This document shows, one piece after another, positions 52,864 to 60,497 of a stretch of 64,000 bases of DNA. The notes under the pieces were generated by a model. It saw nothing but the letters and a program-made list of their open reading frames with translations. It was not told where the DNA came from and searched no databases. The DNA is taken from positions 1,798,001 through 1,862,000 of the forward strand of contig NSGV01000002.1 in NCBI GenBank assembly GCA_002300355.1. The letters are read 5' to 3'. Both the position numbers and the translations under genes were made by a program. Within the stretch, counting starts at the first letter, position 1. The number at the start of each line of letters is the position of its first letter. The DNA comes from Streptomyces sp. TLI_235. GTDB taxonomy: Bacteria > Actinomycetota > Actinomycetes > Streptomycetales > Streptomycetaceae.

Positions 52864-53229
52864 ATGTCCACCCGCACCAGGATTCCCGGCCGTCTGGCGC
52901 CCGACGAGGCGCACCGGCTGACCACCGCCGGGGCGGCCGTTCTGCTGGACGTCCGTGAGGCGGAGGAGTGGCGGGCCGGGCGGGCGCCGGGCTCGGTGCA
53001 CCTGCCGCTGAGTCGGCTGGAGGCGGGGGCCGGGCTGCCGCCGGGTGCGGCGGGGCGGCCGGTGGTGGTGGTCTGCCGGTCGGGGCGGCGTTCGCTGCGG
53101 GCGGTGGATCTGCTGTGCCACCGCGGGGTGTCGGCCGTGGACGTGGCGGGCGGTCTGCTCGCCTGGTCCGAGGCCGGTCTGCCACTGGCGGGCGGGAGCT
53201 GTCCCGGCGCCGAGGGCGGCGTCGCGTGA
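52864..53229 (+). CDS. Single-domain rhodanese (sulfurtransferase)
   Basis: 121 residues. A rhodanese domain with LAPDEAHRLTTAGAAVLLDV, REAEEWRAGRAPGSVHLPLS, the active-site loop VVVVCRSGRRSLRAVDLL and VDVAGGLLAWSEAGLPLAGG. The persulfide-carrying Cys is present. It would transfer sulfane sulfur within the CstR-controlled set. GAGGAG lies before the ATG. Its TGA overlaps the GTG of the TauE/SafE gene by four bases, so the two are translationally coupled. Confidence 0.92.
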   Translation: MSTRTRIPGRLAPDEAHRLTTAGAAVLLDVREAEEWRAGRAPGSVHLPLSRLEAGAGLPPGAAGRPVVVVCRSGRRSLRAVDLLCHRGVSAVDVAGGLLAWSEAGLPLAGGSCPGAEGGVA

Positions 53230-53966
53230 TCGCGCTGGTCGAGGCGGTGGCGGCGGGCGCGGTGGTCGGTCTGGCGCTGGGCGGGCTGGGCGGTGGCGGC
53301 AGTGTCCTGGCGGTGCCGGCGCTGATCTATCTGCTGGGGCTCGGTCCGGCGCAGGCGACCACGGCGAGCCTGCTGATCGTCACGGTGACCTCGCTGTCGG
53401 CGCTGGCCGGCCATGCCCGGGCGGGCCACGTCCGCTGGCGTTCGGGGGCGCTGTTCGCGGCGGCGGGGCTGGTGCCGGCCGCGCTGGCGGGCCTGCTGTC
53501 GACGCGGTTGCCGCAGCCGCTGCTGACCGGCGCGTTCGCGCTGGTGTCGGCTGCGGCGGCGGTGCGGATGCTGCGGCCCGCCGCGCCGGCCGGGCGCGAG
53601 CCGTCGGCGCCGCGGGCGGCGGGGGCCGGCGCCGGGCTGGGGGCGCTGACCGGGTTGCTGGGTGTCGGCGGAGGCTTCCTCGCGGTGCCGACGCTGGTCG
53701 GTGTGCTCGCCTTCGAGATGCGGGCCGCGGTCGGCACCAGCCTGCTGGTGATATCCGCGAACTCGCTGGCCTCGCTGGTCGGCCGGTCCGGTGCGGCGAG
53801 CGGGTTGGACTGGGCGGTGGTGGCGCCGTTCGCGGGCGCCGCGCTGCTGGCGGCCCGGGACGGCCGCCGGCTGGCGCACCGGCTGTCCGGACCGGTGCTG
53901 CAGCGGACGTTCGCCGTCCTGCTGCTCGCGGTGGCCGTCTTCATGCTGGTGGACGCCGTGACGTAG
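53226..53966 (+). CDS. TauE/SafE family sulfite/thiosulfate permease
   Basis: 246 residues, seven or eight membrane helices. The N-terminal repeat AGAVVGLALGGLGGGGSVLA-VPALIYLLGLGPAQATTASL and the second repeat GAGLGALTGLLGVGGGFLAV-PTLVGVLAFEMRAAVGTSLL show the two-fold TauE/SafE symmetry. Members export or import sulfite, thiosulfate or sulfonates. The tauE gene in the S. aureus cst operon is its counterpart. The GTG at 53226 is fixed by the GTGA overlap with the rhodanese gene. It converges on cstR. Confidence 0.92.
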   Translation: MIALVEAVAAGAVVGLALGGLGGGGSVLAVPALIYLLGLGPAQATTASLLIVTVTSLSALAGHARAGHVRWRSGALFAAAGLVPAALAGLLSTRLPQPLLTGAFALVSAAAAVRMLRPAAPAGREPSAPRAAGAGAGLGALTGLLGVGGGFLAVPTLVGVLAFEMRAAVGTSLLVISANSLASLVGRSGAASGLDWAVVAPFAGAALLAARDGRRLAHRLSGPVLQRTFAVLLLAVAVFMLVDAVT

Positions 53967-53986
53967 CTCCCCCGGCGGGCCCGGGG

Positions 53987-54259
53987 TCAGGCCAGCGACA
54001 GGAAGAGCTTCTCGAGTCTCGTCCGGGTCTGCTGCTGGTCGCCGTTCGCGGTGTCGCCCTCGGCGAGGCACTGCTGCAGACCGGTGGCGATGATCGCGAA
54101 CCCGGCCCGGTCCAGCGCCTTGGAGGCCGCGGCGAGCTGGGTGATGACGTCCTCGCAGTCCCGCCCCTCCTCGATCATCCGGATGATCCCGGCGATCTGC
54201 CCCTGCGCGCGGCGCAGCCGGTTGATCGCGCCGGTCAGTTCCTCGGGCGCCAGCTCCAT
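53987..54259 (-). CDS. cstR: CstR-type (CsoR/DUF156 family) persulfide-sensing repressor
   Basis: 90 residues, all-helical. ELTGAINRLRRAQGQIAGII carries the DNA-contacting Arg residues. The two sensor cysteines are in EEGRDCEDVITQLAAASKAL and ATGLQQCLAEG. In copper sensors (CsoR) a His lies four residues before the second Cys; here that residue is Gly, as expected for CstR-type sulfur sensors. It would release DNA when persulfides cross-link the Cys pair. It is convergent with the TauE gene and divergent from the membrane rhodanese; its own operator lies 16 bp before the start. Confidence 0.92.
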   Translation of the reverse strand: MELAPEELTGAINRLRRAQGQIAGIIRMIEEGRDCEDVITQLAAASKALDRAGFAIIATGLQQCLAEGDTANGDQQQTRTRLEKLFLSLA

Positions 54260-54274
54260 GACGTCTCCTCTCCC

Positions 54275-54290
54275 ATACCCCAAGGGGTAT
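54275..54290. promoter_or_regulatory. cstR: CstR operator in the cstR/rhodanese divergent promoter
   Basis: ATACCCC-AA-GGGGTAT is a perfect 7-bp inverted repeat matching the two boxes at 51204-51257. It can autoregulate cstR and control the divergent rhodanese gene. Confidence 0.85.
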
Positions 54291-54369
54291 AGCGTACCCG
54301 GCCCGCGCCTGCTTCCCGATCTCCCGAGAATCCCGTCCCCCAACACCCCCCGACCGAAGGGACTCCCCC

Positions 54370-54936
54370 ATGACCTGCACTCCCCTCTCCCCCGAGCAGG
54401 CGCTGGCCCGGGCCGGCGAGCTGACCGTCGTCGACGTCCGCACGCCGGGCGAGTACGCCGCCGGCCACCTGCCCGGCGCGCTCAACGTGCCGCTGGACGC
54501 GCTGGACGGCCTGCTGCCCGCGCTGCGCTCCGCCGCGGACCGCGGCGATCTGCTGCTGGTCTGCGCGTCCGGTGCCAGGTCCGGGCAGGCCGCCGCCGTG
54601 CTCGCCGGGCACGGTGTCGACACCGCGACGCTGACCGGCGGTACGGCGGCCTGGGCGCAGCGCGGCCACCCGCTGGAGCGGGCCGAGGACGGCGGCCGGG
54701 CGGCCTGGGCGATGGACCGGCAGGTCCGGCTGGCCGCCGGTTCGCTGGTGCTGGCGGGCCTGGCGGCCGGGCTGGCGGCGCCGAAGGCGCGGTGGCTGTC
54801 GGCGGCGGTGGCGGGCGGGCTGGCGTTCTCCGCCGCCACCGACACCTGCGGGATGGCCGCGGCGCTGTCGCGGCTGCCGCACAACCGGCCGCGGACCGCG
54901 GACCTGGCGGCGGCGCGGGCGGCACTGGCCGGCTGA
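54370..54936 (+). CDS. Rhodanese with C-terminal DUF2892-type membrane domain
   Basis: 188 residues. The rhodanese domain covers residues 5-105: ELTVVDVRTPGEYAAGHLPG, then the active loop LLLVCASGARSGQAAAVLAG. A DUF2892-like membrane hairpin follows (QVRLAAGSLVLAGLAAGLAA; LSAAVAGGLAFSAATDTCGM). Rhodaneses of this type hand sulfur to or from the membrane. It is divergent from cstR and shares its operator. The ATG at 54370 is the clear start. A strong hairpin ends the unit. Confidence 0.9.
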   Translation: MTCTPLSPEQALARAGELTVVDVRTPGEYAAGHLPGALNVPLDALDGLLPALRSAADRGDLLLVCASGARSGQAAAVLAGHGVDTATLTGGTAAWAQRGHPLERAEDGGRAAWAMDRQVRLAAGSLVLAGLAAGLAAPKARWLSAAVAGGLAFSAATDTCGMAAALSRLPHNRPRTADLAAARAALAG

Positions 54937-54973
54937 CCCGCCCCGTCCGTCGCGGAAGCACGAGCCCCGCACG

Positions 54974-55017
54974 AGCCCCCGCCCCCGACCCCGGGTGCGG
55001 GGGCGGGGGCGGGGGCT
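54974..55017. terminator. Terminator after the sulfur locus
   Basis: AGCCCCCGCCCCCG (54974-54987) pairs perfectly with CGGGGGCGGGGGCT (55004-55017), between convergent genes. Confidence 0.82.
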
Positions 55018-55036
55018 CCGCCGCGCCCCGACGGCG

Positions 55037-55675
55037 TCAGGACCTCAGGACGGCCTCGGCCCCGGCCACGATGACGGCCAGTCCGCGTTCGAATCGCCGG
55101 TCGTAGTCGGCGAACAGGCCGGTGCCGGAGGCTGCGGTCAGCGGGTGGTCGGCGCCGACGGCGCGGGCGCGCTCCTCGGTGTCGTAGCCGGGGGCGCGCT
55201 CGCCGGGCATCGGGTGGACGGCCTGCTCCTCGATGACGAATCCGATGGTGAAGGAGTAGGCGGTGAAGTAGGCCTCGACGGCGTCGTCGAGGGTGAAGCC
55301 GTCGCGGACGAAGGCCCGTAGCTGCTCCTCGAAGCGGCCGGCGTGGCCGGTGTCGGTCAGCCGGGTGCCGCTGAAGACCTTGGCGCCGTCGCGGTGGGCA
55401 AGCAGGGTGCGGCGCAAGGTGCGGCAGGTGAGCAGCAGCCACTCCCGCCAGTCGGCGCCGGGGGCGGGCGGCTCGGCGGTGAGCATCCGGCGGAGCATCT
55501 CGGTGGCCATCTCGTCGAGCAGGGCCTGCTTGTTGGCGAAGTGCCAGTACAGGGCGGGTGCCTTGACGCCGAGTTCGGTGGCGATCCGGCGCAGGGTGAG
55601 CCCTTCGAGGCCGGTCTCGTCGAGCAGGCGCAGTGCGGTGTCGACCACCTGCGTGCGTTCCAGTTTGGCCGCCAC
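55037..55675 (-). CDS. TetR family repressor (TetR_C type)
   Basis: 212 residues. N-terminal helix-turn-helix: AKLERTQVVDTALRLLDETG, then LRRIATELGVKAPALYWHFA-NKQALLDEMA. The C-terminal domain is of the tetracycline-repressor type (FRRTLLAHRDGAKVFSGTR-like, VEAYFTAYSFTIGFVIEEQ). The GTG at 55675 has GAAGG 8 nt upstream and gives the normal start; other GTGs at 55684 and 55714 are possible. It is divergent from the flavin monooxygenase gene, with two identical operators between, and should respond to that enzyme's substrate. Confidence 0.88.
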   Translation of the reverse strand: MAAKLERTQVVDTALRLLDETGLEGLTLRRIATELGVKAPALYWHFANKQALLDEMATEMLRRMLTAEPPAPGADWREWLLLTCRTLRRTLLAHRDGAKVFSGTRLTDTGHAGRFEEQLRAFVRDGFTLDDAVEAYFTAYSFTIGFVIEEQAVHPMPGERAPGYDTEERARAVGADHPLTAASGTGLFADYDRRFERGLAVIVAGAEAVLRS

Positions 55676-55742
55676 GTCCTCCACCTTCGCTGCCGGGCGC
55701 CGTCCGCGCCGCACTGTGCCGCATCCGCACCCCCTTGACAAT

Positions 55743-55791
55743 TTAACAGCGTTAAGTGGATGCTCGGCCCATCACCACTTAACAGCGTTAA
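55743..55791. promoter_or_regulatory. Two identical TetR operators
   Basis: TTAACAGCGTTAA (5-bp inverted repeats around 3 bp) occurs at 55743-55755 and again at 55779-55791. GTTAAGTGG and CCACTTAAC extend them as inverted arms. A TTGACA at 55735-55740 is a likely -35 for the monooxygenase, so the first box would overlap the promoter and the second abuts the ribosome site. Confidence 0.85.
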
Positions 55792-55801
55792 GGAGACGGG
55801 G

Positions 55802-57265
55802 ATGCACACCGAAGTCCTGATCGTCGGAGCCGGCCCGACCGGCCTCACCCTCGCCTGCGACCTCGCCCGCCGCAGCGTGCGCTTCCGGCTGCTGGAGCAG
55901 GCGCCGGGCCTCTTCCCCGGCTCCCGCGGCAAGGGCCTGCAGCCGCGCACCCAGGAGGTCCTCGACGACCTCGGGGTGATCGGCGCCGTGCACTCCGCCG
56001 GCTCCCGCTACCCGCTGATGCGCTCCTGGCAGGGCGCCGAGCCGGGCCCCGAGTGGGACCTGATCGAGCGTCGGCCCGCCGAGGACGGCGTGCCCCACCC
56101 GGAGTTGTGGATGCTGCCCCAGTGGCGCACCCAGGAGATCCTCCACACGCGGCTGGTGGAGCTGGGCGGCCGCGTCGAGTTCGGCACCGGCGTGCTCGCG
56201 GTGCGGCAGGACGCGGACGGCGTCGAGGTCGACACCGCGGCCGGCACCGCCACCGCCGACTACCTGGTCGCCGCGGACGGCGGGCGCAGCACCGTCCGGC
56301 GGGCGGTCGGCATCCCGATGGCCGGCGAGACCGTCGACCCCATGGCGGCACTGGTGGCCGACGTCCGGATCGAGGGGCTGTCCCGGGACAACTGGCACGT
56401 CTGGCAGCACGCCCCCGGCGGGGCGGCGCTGCTCTGCCCGATGCCGGGCGGCACCGCGCAGGACTTCCAGCTGTTCGCGCAGTACGAGGAGGGTGAGCCG
56501 GACACCTCGGCCGAGGGCGTGCGACGGATCGTCGCCGAGCGCACCCCGCTGCCTGCCTCGGCGGTCACCGAGGTGCGCTGGGTCTCGGGCTTCCGGCCGC
56601 GGGCGGCGCTGGCCGACCGGTTCCGGCTGGGCCGGGTGTTCCTGGCCGGGGACGCGGCGCACGTGCACTCGCCGGCCGGCGGGCAGGGCCTGAACACCGG
56701 CGTGCAGGACGCCTACAACCTGGGCTGGAAGCTCGGCCGGGTGCTGCGCCACGGCGCCCCCGAGGCGCTGCTCGACAGCTACGAGCTGGAGCGGCTGCCG
56801 GTGGCGGCGGACGTCCTGGAGATCAGCACCTCGCTGCACCGGGCCGGCGCGATCGGCGTCTCGGCGAAGCGCGGCGCGCACACCGAGCAGCTCGGGGTCG
56901 GCTACCGCGGCGGCCCGCTCAGCGACGAGCGGCGCCCCGGCCTGGCCGAGGACGACCTGCAGGCCGGTGACCGGGCCCCGGACGCGCTCTGCACCGACGC
57001 CGACGGCAGCGACATCGACGGCTCCGGCACCGACGGCGGCGCGCGGCGGCTGTTCGACGTGCTGCGCGGCCCGCACGCGACCCTGGTGGTGGCGGGCCGG
57101 ACGCTGCCCGTCCCCGCCGACCTGCCCGCGGAGCTGCGCACCGCGCGGGTCGAGGAGGGGTGGGGCGAGGGCTACCTGCTGGTCCGCCCGGACGGCCACA
57201 TCGGCCTGGCCACCCTGGACGCGGCCGACCTCGGACCGTACCTGGCGGCGCTGGGCGCCGCCTGA
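55802..57265 (+). CDS. Class A FAD monooxygenase, rifampicin-monooxygenase-like
   Basis: 487 residues. A group A flavoprotein hydroxylase. FAD motif EVLIVGAGPTGLTLACDLAR, NAD(P)H/FAD motif YLVAADGGRSTVRRAVGI, second FAD motif GRVFLAGDAAHVHSPAGGQG-LNTGVQDAYNLGWKLG. The C-terminal 90 residues form a thioredoxin-like domain (LLVRPDGHIG). It resembles Rox enzymes that inactivate rifampicin, and TetR control fits a drug-induced gene; a polyketide-tailoring role is the alternative. AAGGAG lies before the ATG. It ends seven bases before the convergent hemerythrin gene. Confidence 0.9.
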   Translation: MHTEVLIVGAGPTGLTLACDLARRSVRFRLLEQAPGLFPGSRGKGLQPRTQEVLDDLGVIGAVHSAGSRYPLMRSWQGAEPGPEWDLIERRPAEDGVPHPELWMLPQWRTQEILHTRLVELGGRVEFGTGVLAVRQDADGVEVDTAAGTATADYLVAADGGRSTVRRAVGIPMAGETVDPMAALVADVRIEGLSRDNWHVWQHAPGGAALLCPMPGGTAQDFQLFAQYEEGEPDTSAEGVRRIVAERTPLPASAVTEVRWVSGFRPRAALADRFRLGRVFLAGDAAHVHSPAGGQGLNTGVQDAYNLGWKLGRVLRHGAPEALLDSYELERLPVAADVLEISTSLHRAGAIGVSAKRGAHTEQLGVGYRGGPLSDERRPGLAEDDLQAGDRAPDALCTDADGSDIDGSGTDGGARRLFDVLRGPHATLVVAGRTLPVPADLPAELRTARVEEGWGEGYLLVRPDGHIGLATLDAADLGPYLAALGAA

Positions 57266-57272
57266 GCGGACG

Positions 57273-57998
57273 TCAGCAGCCCGGGCCCCACAGCTGCTCG
57301 GAGCAGCGGGCGTAGGTGGCACGCCAGTGCGGCCAGTGCCGGACGGTGGTGTCGTCGCAGTCGGCGAGCAGGCGGTCGATCTGCGCCTCGTCGACACCGT
57401 CCAGCAGCCAGACCAGGGCGTCCGAGGAGGCCGGGCCGTCGGCGGCGCGCAGCAGGTCGAGCAGCTCGGGCAGGGTGCCGATCCGCGAGCCGGCCGGGAA
57501 GACGCCGGCCATCCGCGGCAGCAGCTGGCGCTCCTCGATCCGCAGGTGGGTCTCCAGCCGGGCGGCCAGCTCCTCGACCGCGTAGGCGACCGGCCAGGAG
57601 CTGGCCGGGTCCCGGACGGCGATCCGCACCAGGGTGGTGACCCGGGTGAAGGAGTGGTCGAGGTTGTGGTGGTCGGCCTCCAGCCAGTTGAGCAGCAGCC
57701 GCAGCTCCGGGGCGAAGCGGCGCAGCAGCGGCCAGAGCCGGGTGTCCTGCTGCTCGTGGTGGCAGGTGAGCATGGCGGTCATGAAGTCCCAGTGGCGCTG
57801 CAGCGCCTGGGCGGCGGCCTCGTCGCCGGGCTGCAGCAGGCGCAGCGCGTTGGGCAGCCGGGCCAGGTCGCGGCGCAGCGCCGCGTGCACCAGCCGCAGG
57901 CCGGCGAACGGGACGGTCTCGGCCTCCGGCGTCCGGCACTCCGGGAGCGGCTGGGCGGGGATCTGCGGTGAGTCGACGGGGAGCAGGTGGCAGGACAT
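57273..57998 (-). CDS. Hemerythrin domain-containing protein
   Basis: 241 residues. The hemerythrin-like four-helix domain covers about residues 32-165. Iron-ligand-type residues: VHAALRRDLARLP, HWDFMTAMLTCHHEQQDTRL-WPLL, LEADHHNLDHSFTR and LETHLRIEERQLLP, which supply the His and Glu/Asp ligands. Such proteins bind oxygen or NO or store iron. The first 25 residues and the C-terminal part (DTTVRHWPHWRATYARCSEQ) are outside the domain. The ATG at 57998 follows GAGAG. It converges on the monooxygenase gene. Confidence 0.9.
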   Translation of the reverse strand: MSCHLLPVDSPQIPAQPLPECRTPEAETVPFAGLRLVHAALRRDLARLPNALRLLQPGDEAAAQALQRHWDFMTAMLTCHHEQQDTRLWPLLRRFAPELRLLLNWLEADHHNLDHSFTRVTTLVRIAVRDPASSWPVAYAVEELAARLETHLRIEERQLLPRMAGVFPAGSRIGTLPELLDLLRAADGPASSDALVWLLDGVDEAQIDRLLADCDDTTVRHWPHWRATYARCSEQLWGPGC

Positions 57999-58329
57999 GG
58001 CGCTCTCTTCGCGGCTGACTGGGGCTGGAACGGCTCCGGCACCGCGAGTGGTGCTCGGCCGGGGCTCCAGCGTGCGGAAAGCCCATCAGAGTCGAATCAA
58101 TGACCGATTGACGCGCAGGTCAGCGGGGTGATCGGGACGTTTCGAACAATCCGGTCGATCGCCGCGGGGCCCGCGCGCCAGGGTGCCCCGGCGCCCGGAC
58201 GGGCGCACTGCGGCTGGAACGGCGCGGGCCGGCGGGCCGAGCCCGCCGCCGGAATGGAGTATCCCGCTCCGCGGGGCCCGGCGGGGGTAGACTCGCCGAA
58301 TTCGTACACGCCGGGCCTCCGACGGTGCG
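57999..58329. other. 331-bp intergenic region
   Basis: It holds the hemerythrin gene promoter region and a short GC hairpin (CGGCGGGC-CGA-GCCCGCCG, 58230-58248) that may end the esterase transcript. I saw no gene. Confidence 0.5.
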
Positions 58330-59367
58330 TCAGTCGGCCTCCGGCCCGGCCAGGTTCTTGCTGAGCCACTGCAGGGCGTCCGGGATCATCTTCTTGAAGT
58401 CGGTGGTGAGGTGCTTGCCGCCGGGCTGCTCGTAGTAGTCGACGGTCAGCGGCGGCACCGCCTTCTTCACCCAGGCCTTGACCAGCCCGGTCTCGTACGC
58501 GTTGGCGCCGCCGGCGGTGGCGAGCATCCGCACGTCCGCCTTGCCCTGGGAGACCAGCTGGCCGGGGCTGTTGGCCAGCCGCTCCTGCTCGTGGCCCTGC
58601 CAGAGCGGGGAGTCGGGGTTGAAGTAGCCGTCGATCGGGACGGCCGCCTTGAAGACGTCCGGGTGCTGGAGGGCGAGCTTCGCGCTGCAGAACGCGCCGG
58701 TGGAGGCGCCCATCAGGCCCCAGCCGTCACGGCCCTTGACGGTGCGGAAGTTGGCCCGGACGAAGTCCGGGATGTCCTCGGCCATCCAGGTGCCCATCTT
58801 CGGCTGGCCCGGGATGTCGGAGCACTCCAGTGCCTTGGACTCGGCCGAGTTCAGGTTCTGCACCGGCATGATCAGGATGAACGGGTGCGCCTTGCCGGCC
58901 TTGGACAGCTCGGTGTCGATCTTCTGGATCGGCAGCTGGTTGTCCGTCCAGGTGTTGTAGCCGGCGCTCTGCCCGCCCGCGTAGAGGGTGAGCACGGGGA
59001 AGCCGTGCCGCGCGAACGCCGGGTCGTTGTACTGCGGCGGCAGCCAGACCCAGACCTTGCCGCTCACCCCGGACTTCTTGCCGGTCAGGGTGGTCATCAT
59101 GATCGGCCCGGCCTCGGTGTCGCGGACCTTCTTCAGGTCGGCGGCCGGCCCGGCCGGCATCAGCACCTTCGAGGGCTTGGGCGGCGGCGTGGGGCTGGCC
59201 GGCGCACTCGACCTGCCGGCGGGCCCGGCCTTGTCCTGGGAGCTCGCGGGCTCCGCCGAGCTCCCGCAGCCGGCCAGCACCGCGGCCAGCGCGGCCGCGG
59301 CGGTGCCGGCGAGGAGGGTACGGGTACGGACGGCCCGGCGACGGGCGCGAGTGGGCTGCGGGTGCAC
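58330..59367 (-). CDS. Secreted lipoprotein esterase (esterase D/antigen 85-like fold)
   Basis: 345 residues. The signal peptide has an Arg-rich start (PTRARRRAVRTRTLLAGTAA) and a lipobox AVLAGC, so the mature protein is lipid-anchored outside. A Ser/Pro-rich linker follows, then the alpha/beta-hydrolase domain with the nucleophile elbow GLMGASTGAFCSAKLAL, the Asp region VPIDGYFNPDSPL and the His near GGKHLTTDF. This resembles esterase D/mycolyltransferase-like PF00756 proteins. The substrate is unknown. The GTG at 59367 has GGAGAG 7 nt upstream. Confidence 0.9.
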   Translation of the reverse strand: MHPQPTRARRRAVRTRTLLAGTAAAALAAVLAGCGSSAEPASSQDKAGPAGRSSAPASPTPPPKPSKVLMPAGPAADLKKVRDTEAGPIMMTTLTGKKSGVSGKVWVWLPPQYNDPAFARHGFPVLTLYAGGQSAGYNTWTDNQLPIQKIDTELSKAGKAHPFILIMPVQNLNSAESKALECSDIPGQPKMGTWMAEDIPDFVRANFRTVKGRDGWGLMGASTGAFCSAKLALQHPDVFKAAVPIDGYFNPDSPLWQGHEQERLANSPGQLVSQGKADVRMLATAGGANAYETGLVKAWVKKAVPPLTVDYYEQPGGKHLTTDFKKMIPDALQWLSKNLAGPEAD

Positions 59368-59736
59368 GATCGATCTCTCCGACGGTGGGACGCCCCGGGA
59401 CGGCCGGGCGGCGGGTGCCCCGGGCGGGGCCTGGCCGGGGCACCGGCGCGGACGGCCCCGGACACCCCCGATCGGCACGGCCGCCCGAAGGGCGAACGTC
59501 CGTGCCGTCCGTGATCCTATGACGCCGACCTGCACGGACCCGGTTGCGACAGGGCGGGCAACCGGCCGTCCGGCGGGGTGTCACCCCCGCCGGACGGCGG
59601 GGTACGGGAGGTTGCGCCAGCCGGTCGGCACCCGGACGGGCGGCGTGTTGGCGGCTTCGACGAGTGACACCGCCCGGCCCGCGGCGCGATCATCGACGGA
59701 CCGCGAGGTCGTCGTCGAACCGAGGGAGCGCCCGCC
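59368..59736. other. 369-bp divergent intergenic region
   Basis: It separates the esterase and SDR genes. Apart from the hairpin at 59566 I see no operator or gene. Confidence 0.55.
59566..59597. promoter_or_regulatory. 13-bp perfect hairpin in a divergent promoter region
   Basis: CCGTCCGGCGGGG (59566-59578) pairs perfectly with CCCCGCCGGACGG (59585-59597). Placed between divergent genes, it is not an ordinary terminator. Confidence 0.5.
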
Positions 59737-60480
59737 GTGCCGCAGCAGATCGCCGTCGTGACCGGGGCCGGCAGCGGGATCGGCCGGGCCGTGGCGGTCG
59801 AGCTGGCCGCCGCCGGCTGGCAGCCGGTGCTCGCCGGACGGCGGGCCGAACCGCTGCGCGCGGCGGCCGCGCTCGCGGGGGGTGGCGCGGTGGCCGTCCC
59901 CACCGACGTCACCGACCCGGCCGCGGTGGACGCGCTCTTCGCCGAGACCGCCGAACGCTTCGGCCGGGTCGACCTGCTGTTCAACAACGCCGGCACCTTC
60001 GGCACACCCACCCCGGTCGAGGACCTCGCGCTGGAGGAGTGGCGGGCCGTCGTCGACCTCAACCTGACCGGCGCCTTCCTGTGCGCGCAGGCCGCGTTCC
60101 GGCAGATGCGGGCACAGCACCCGCAGGGCGGCCGGATCATCAACAACGGCTCGATCTCCGCGCACGTGCCGCGGCCGCACTCGATCGCCTACACGGCGAC
60201 CAAGCACGCCGTCACCGGCCTCACCCGCTCGCTCTCGCTGGACGGCCGCCCGTACCGGATCGCCTGCGGCCAGATCGACATCGGCAACGCCGCCACCGAC
60301 ATGACCGCCGCGATGACCGCCGGGGTGCGGCAGGCGGACGGCCGGATCGCCCCCGAGCCGGTCATGGACGCCGCCGACGTCGCCCGCACCGTGCGGCACA
60401 TGGCGGAGCTGCCGCTGGAGGCGAACGTGCAGTTCGCCACCGTGATGGCCACCGCCATGCCGTACATCGGGCGCGGCTGA
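59737..60480 (+). CDS. SDR family oxidoreductase
   Basis: 247 residues. Classical SDR: cofactor motif AVVTGAGSGIGRAVAVELAA, NNAG in LLFNNAGTFGTPTPVEDLAL, catalytic Ser in NNGSISAHVPRPHS, YxxxK in AYTATKHAVTGLTRSLS, then the GQIDIGNAATDMT segment. An Arg in the LAGRRAE position suggests NADP. The substrate is unknown. The GTG at 59737 is used. It converges on the GH64 gene 17 bp later. Confidence 0.9.
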   Translation: MPQQIAVVTGAGSGIGRAVAVELAAAGWQPVLAGRRAEPLRAAAALAGGGAVAVPTDVTDPAAVDALFAETAERFGRVDLLFNNAGTFGTPTPVEDLALEEWRAVVDLNLTGAFLCAQAAFRQMRAQHPQGGRIINNGSISAHVPRPHSIAYTATKHAVTGLTRSLSLDGRPYRIACGQIDIGNAATDMTAAMTAGVRQADGRIAPEPVMDAADVARTVRHMAELPLEANVQFATVMATAMPYIGRG

Positions 60481-60497
60481 CGCCGGCGGCTCCGCCG

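Noticed and set aside
52647..55730. A minus-strand frame of about 1,000 codons over the sulfur locus
   Set aside because: It is antisense to rhodanese, TauE and rhodanese genes with full motifs, and it has no recognisable domain.
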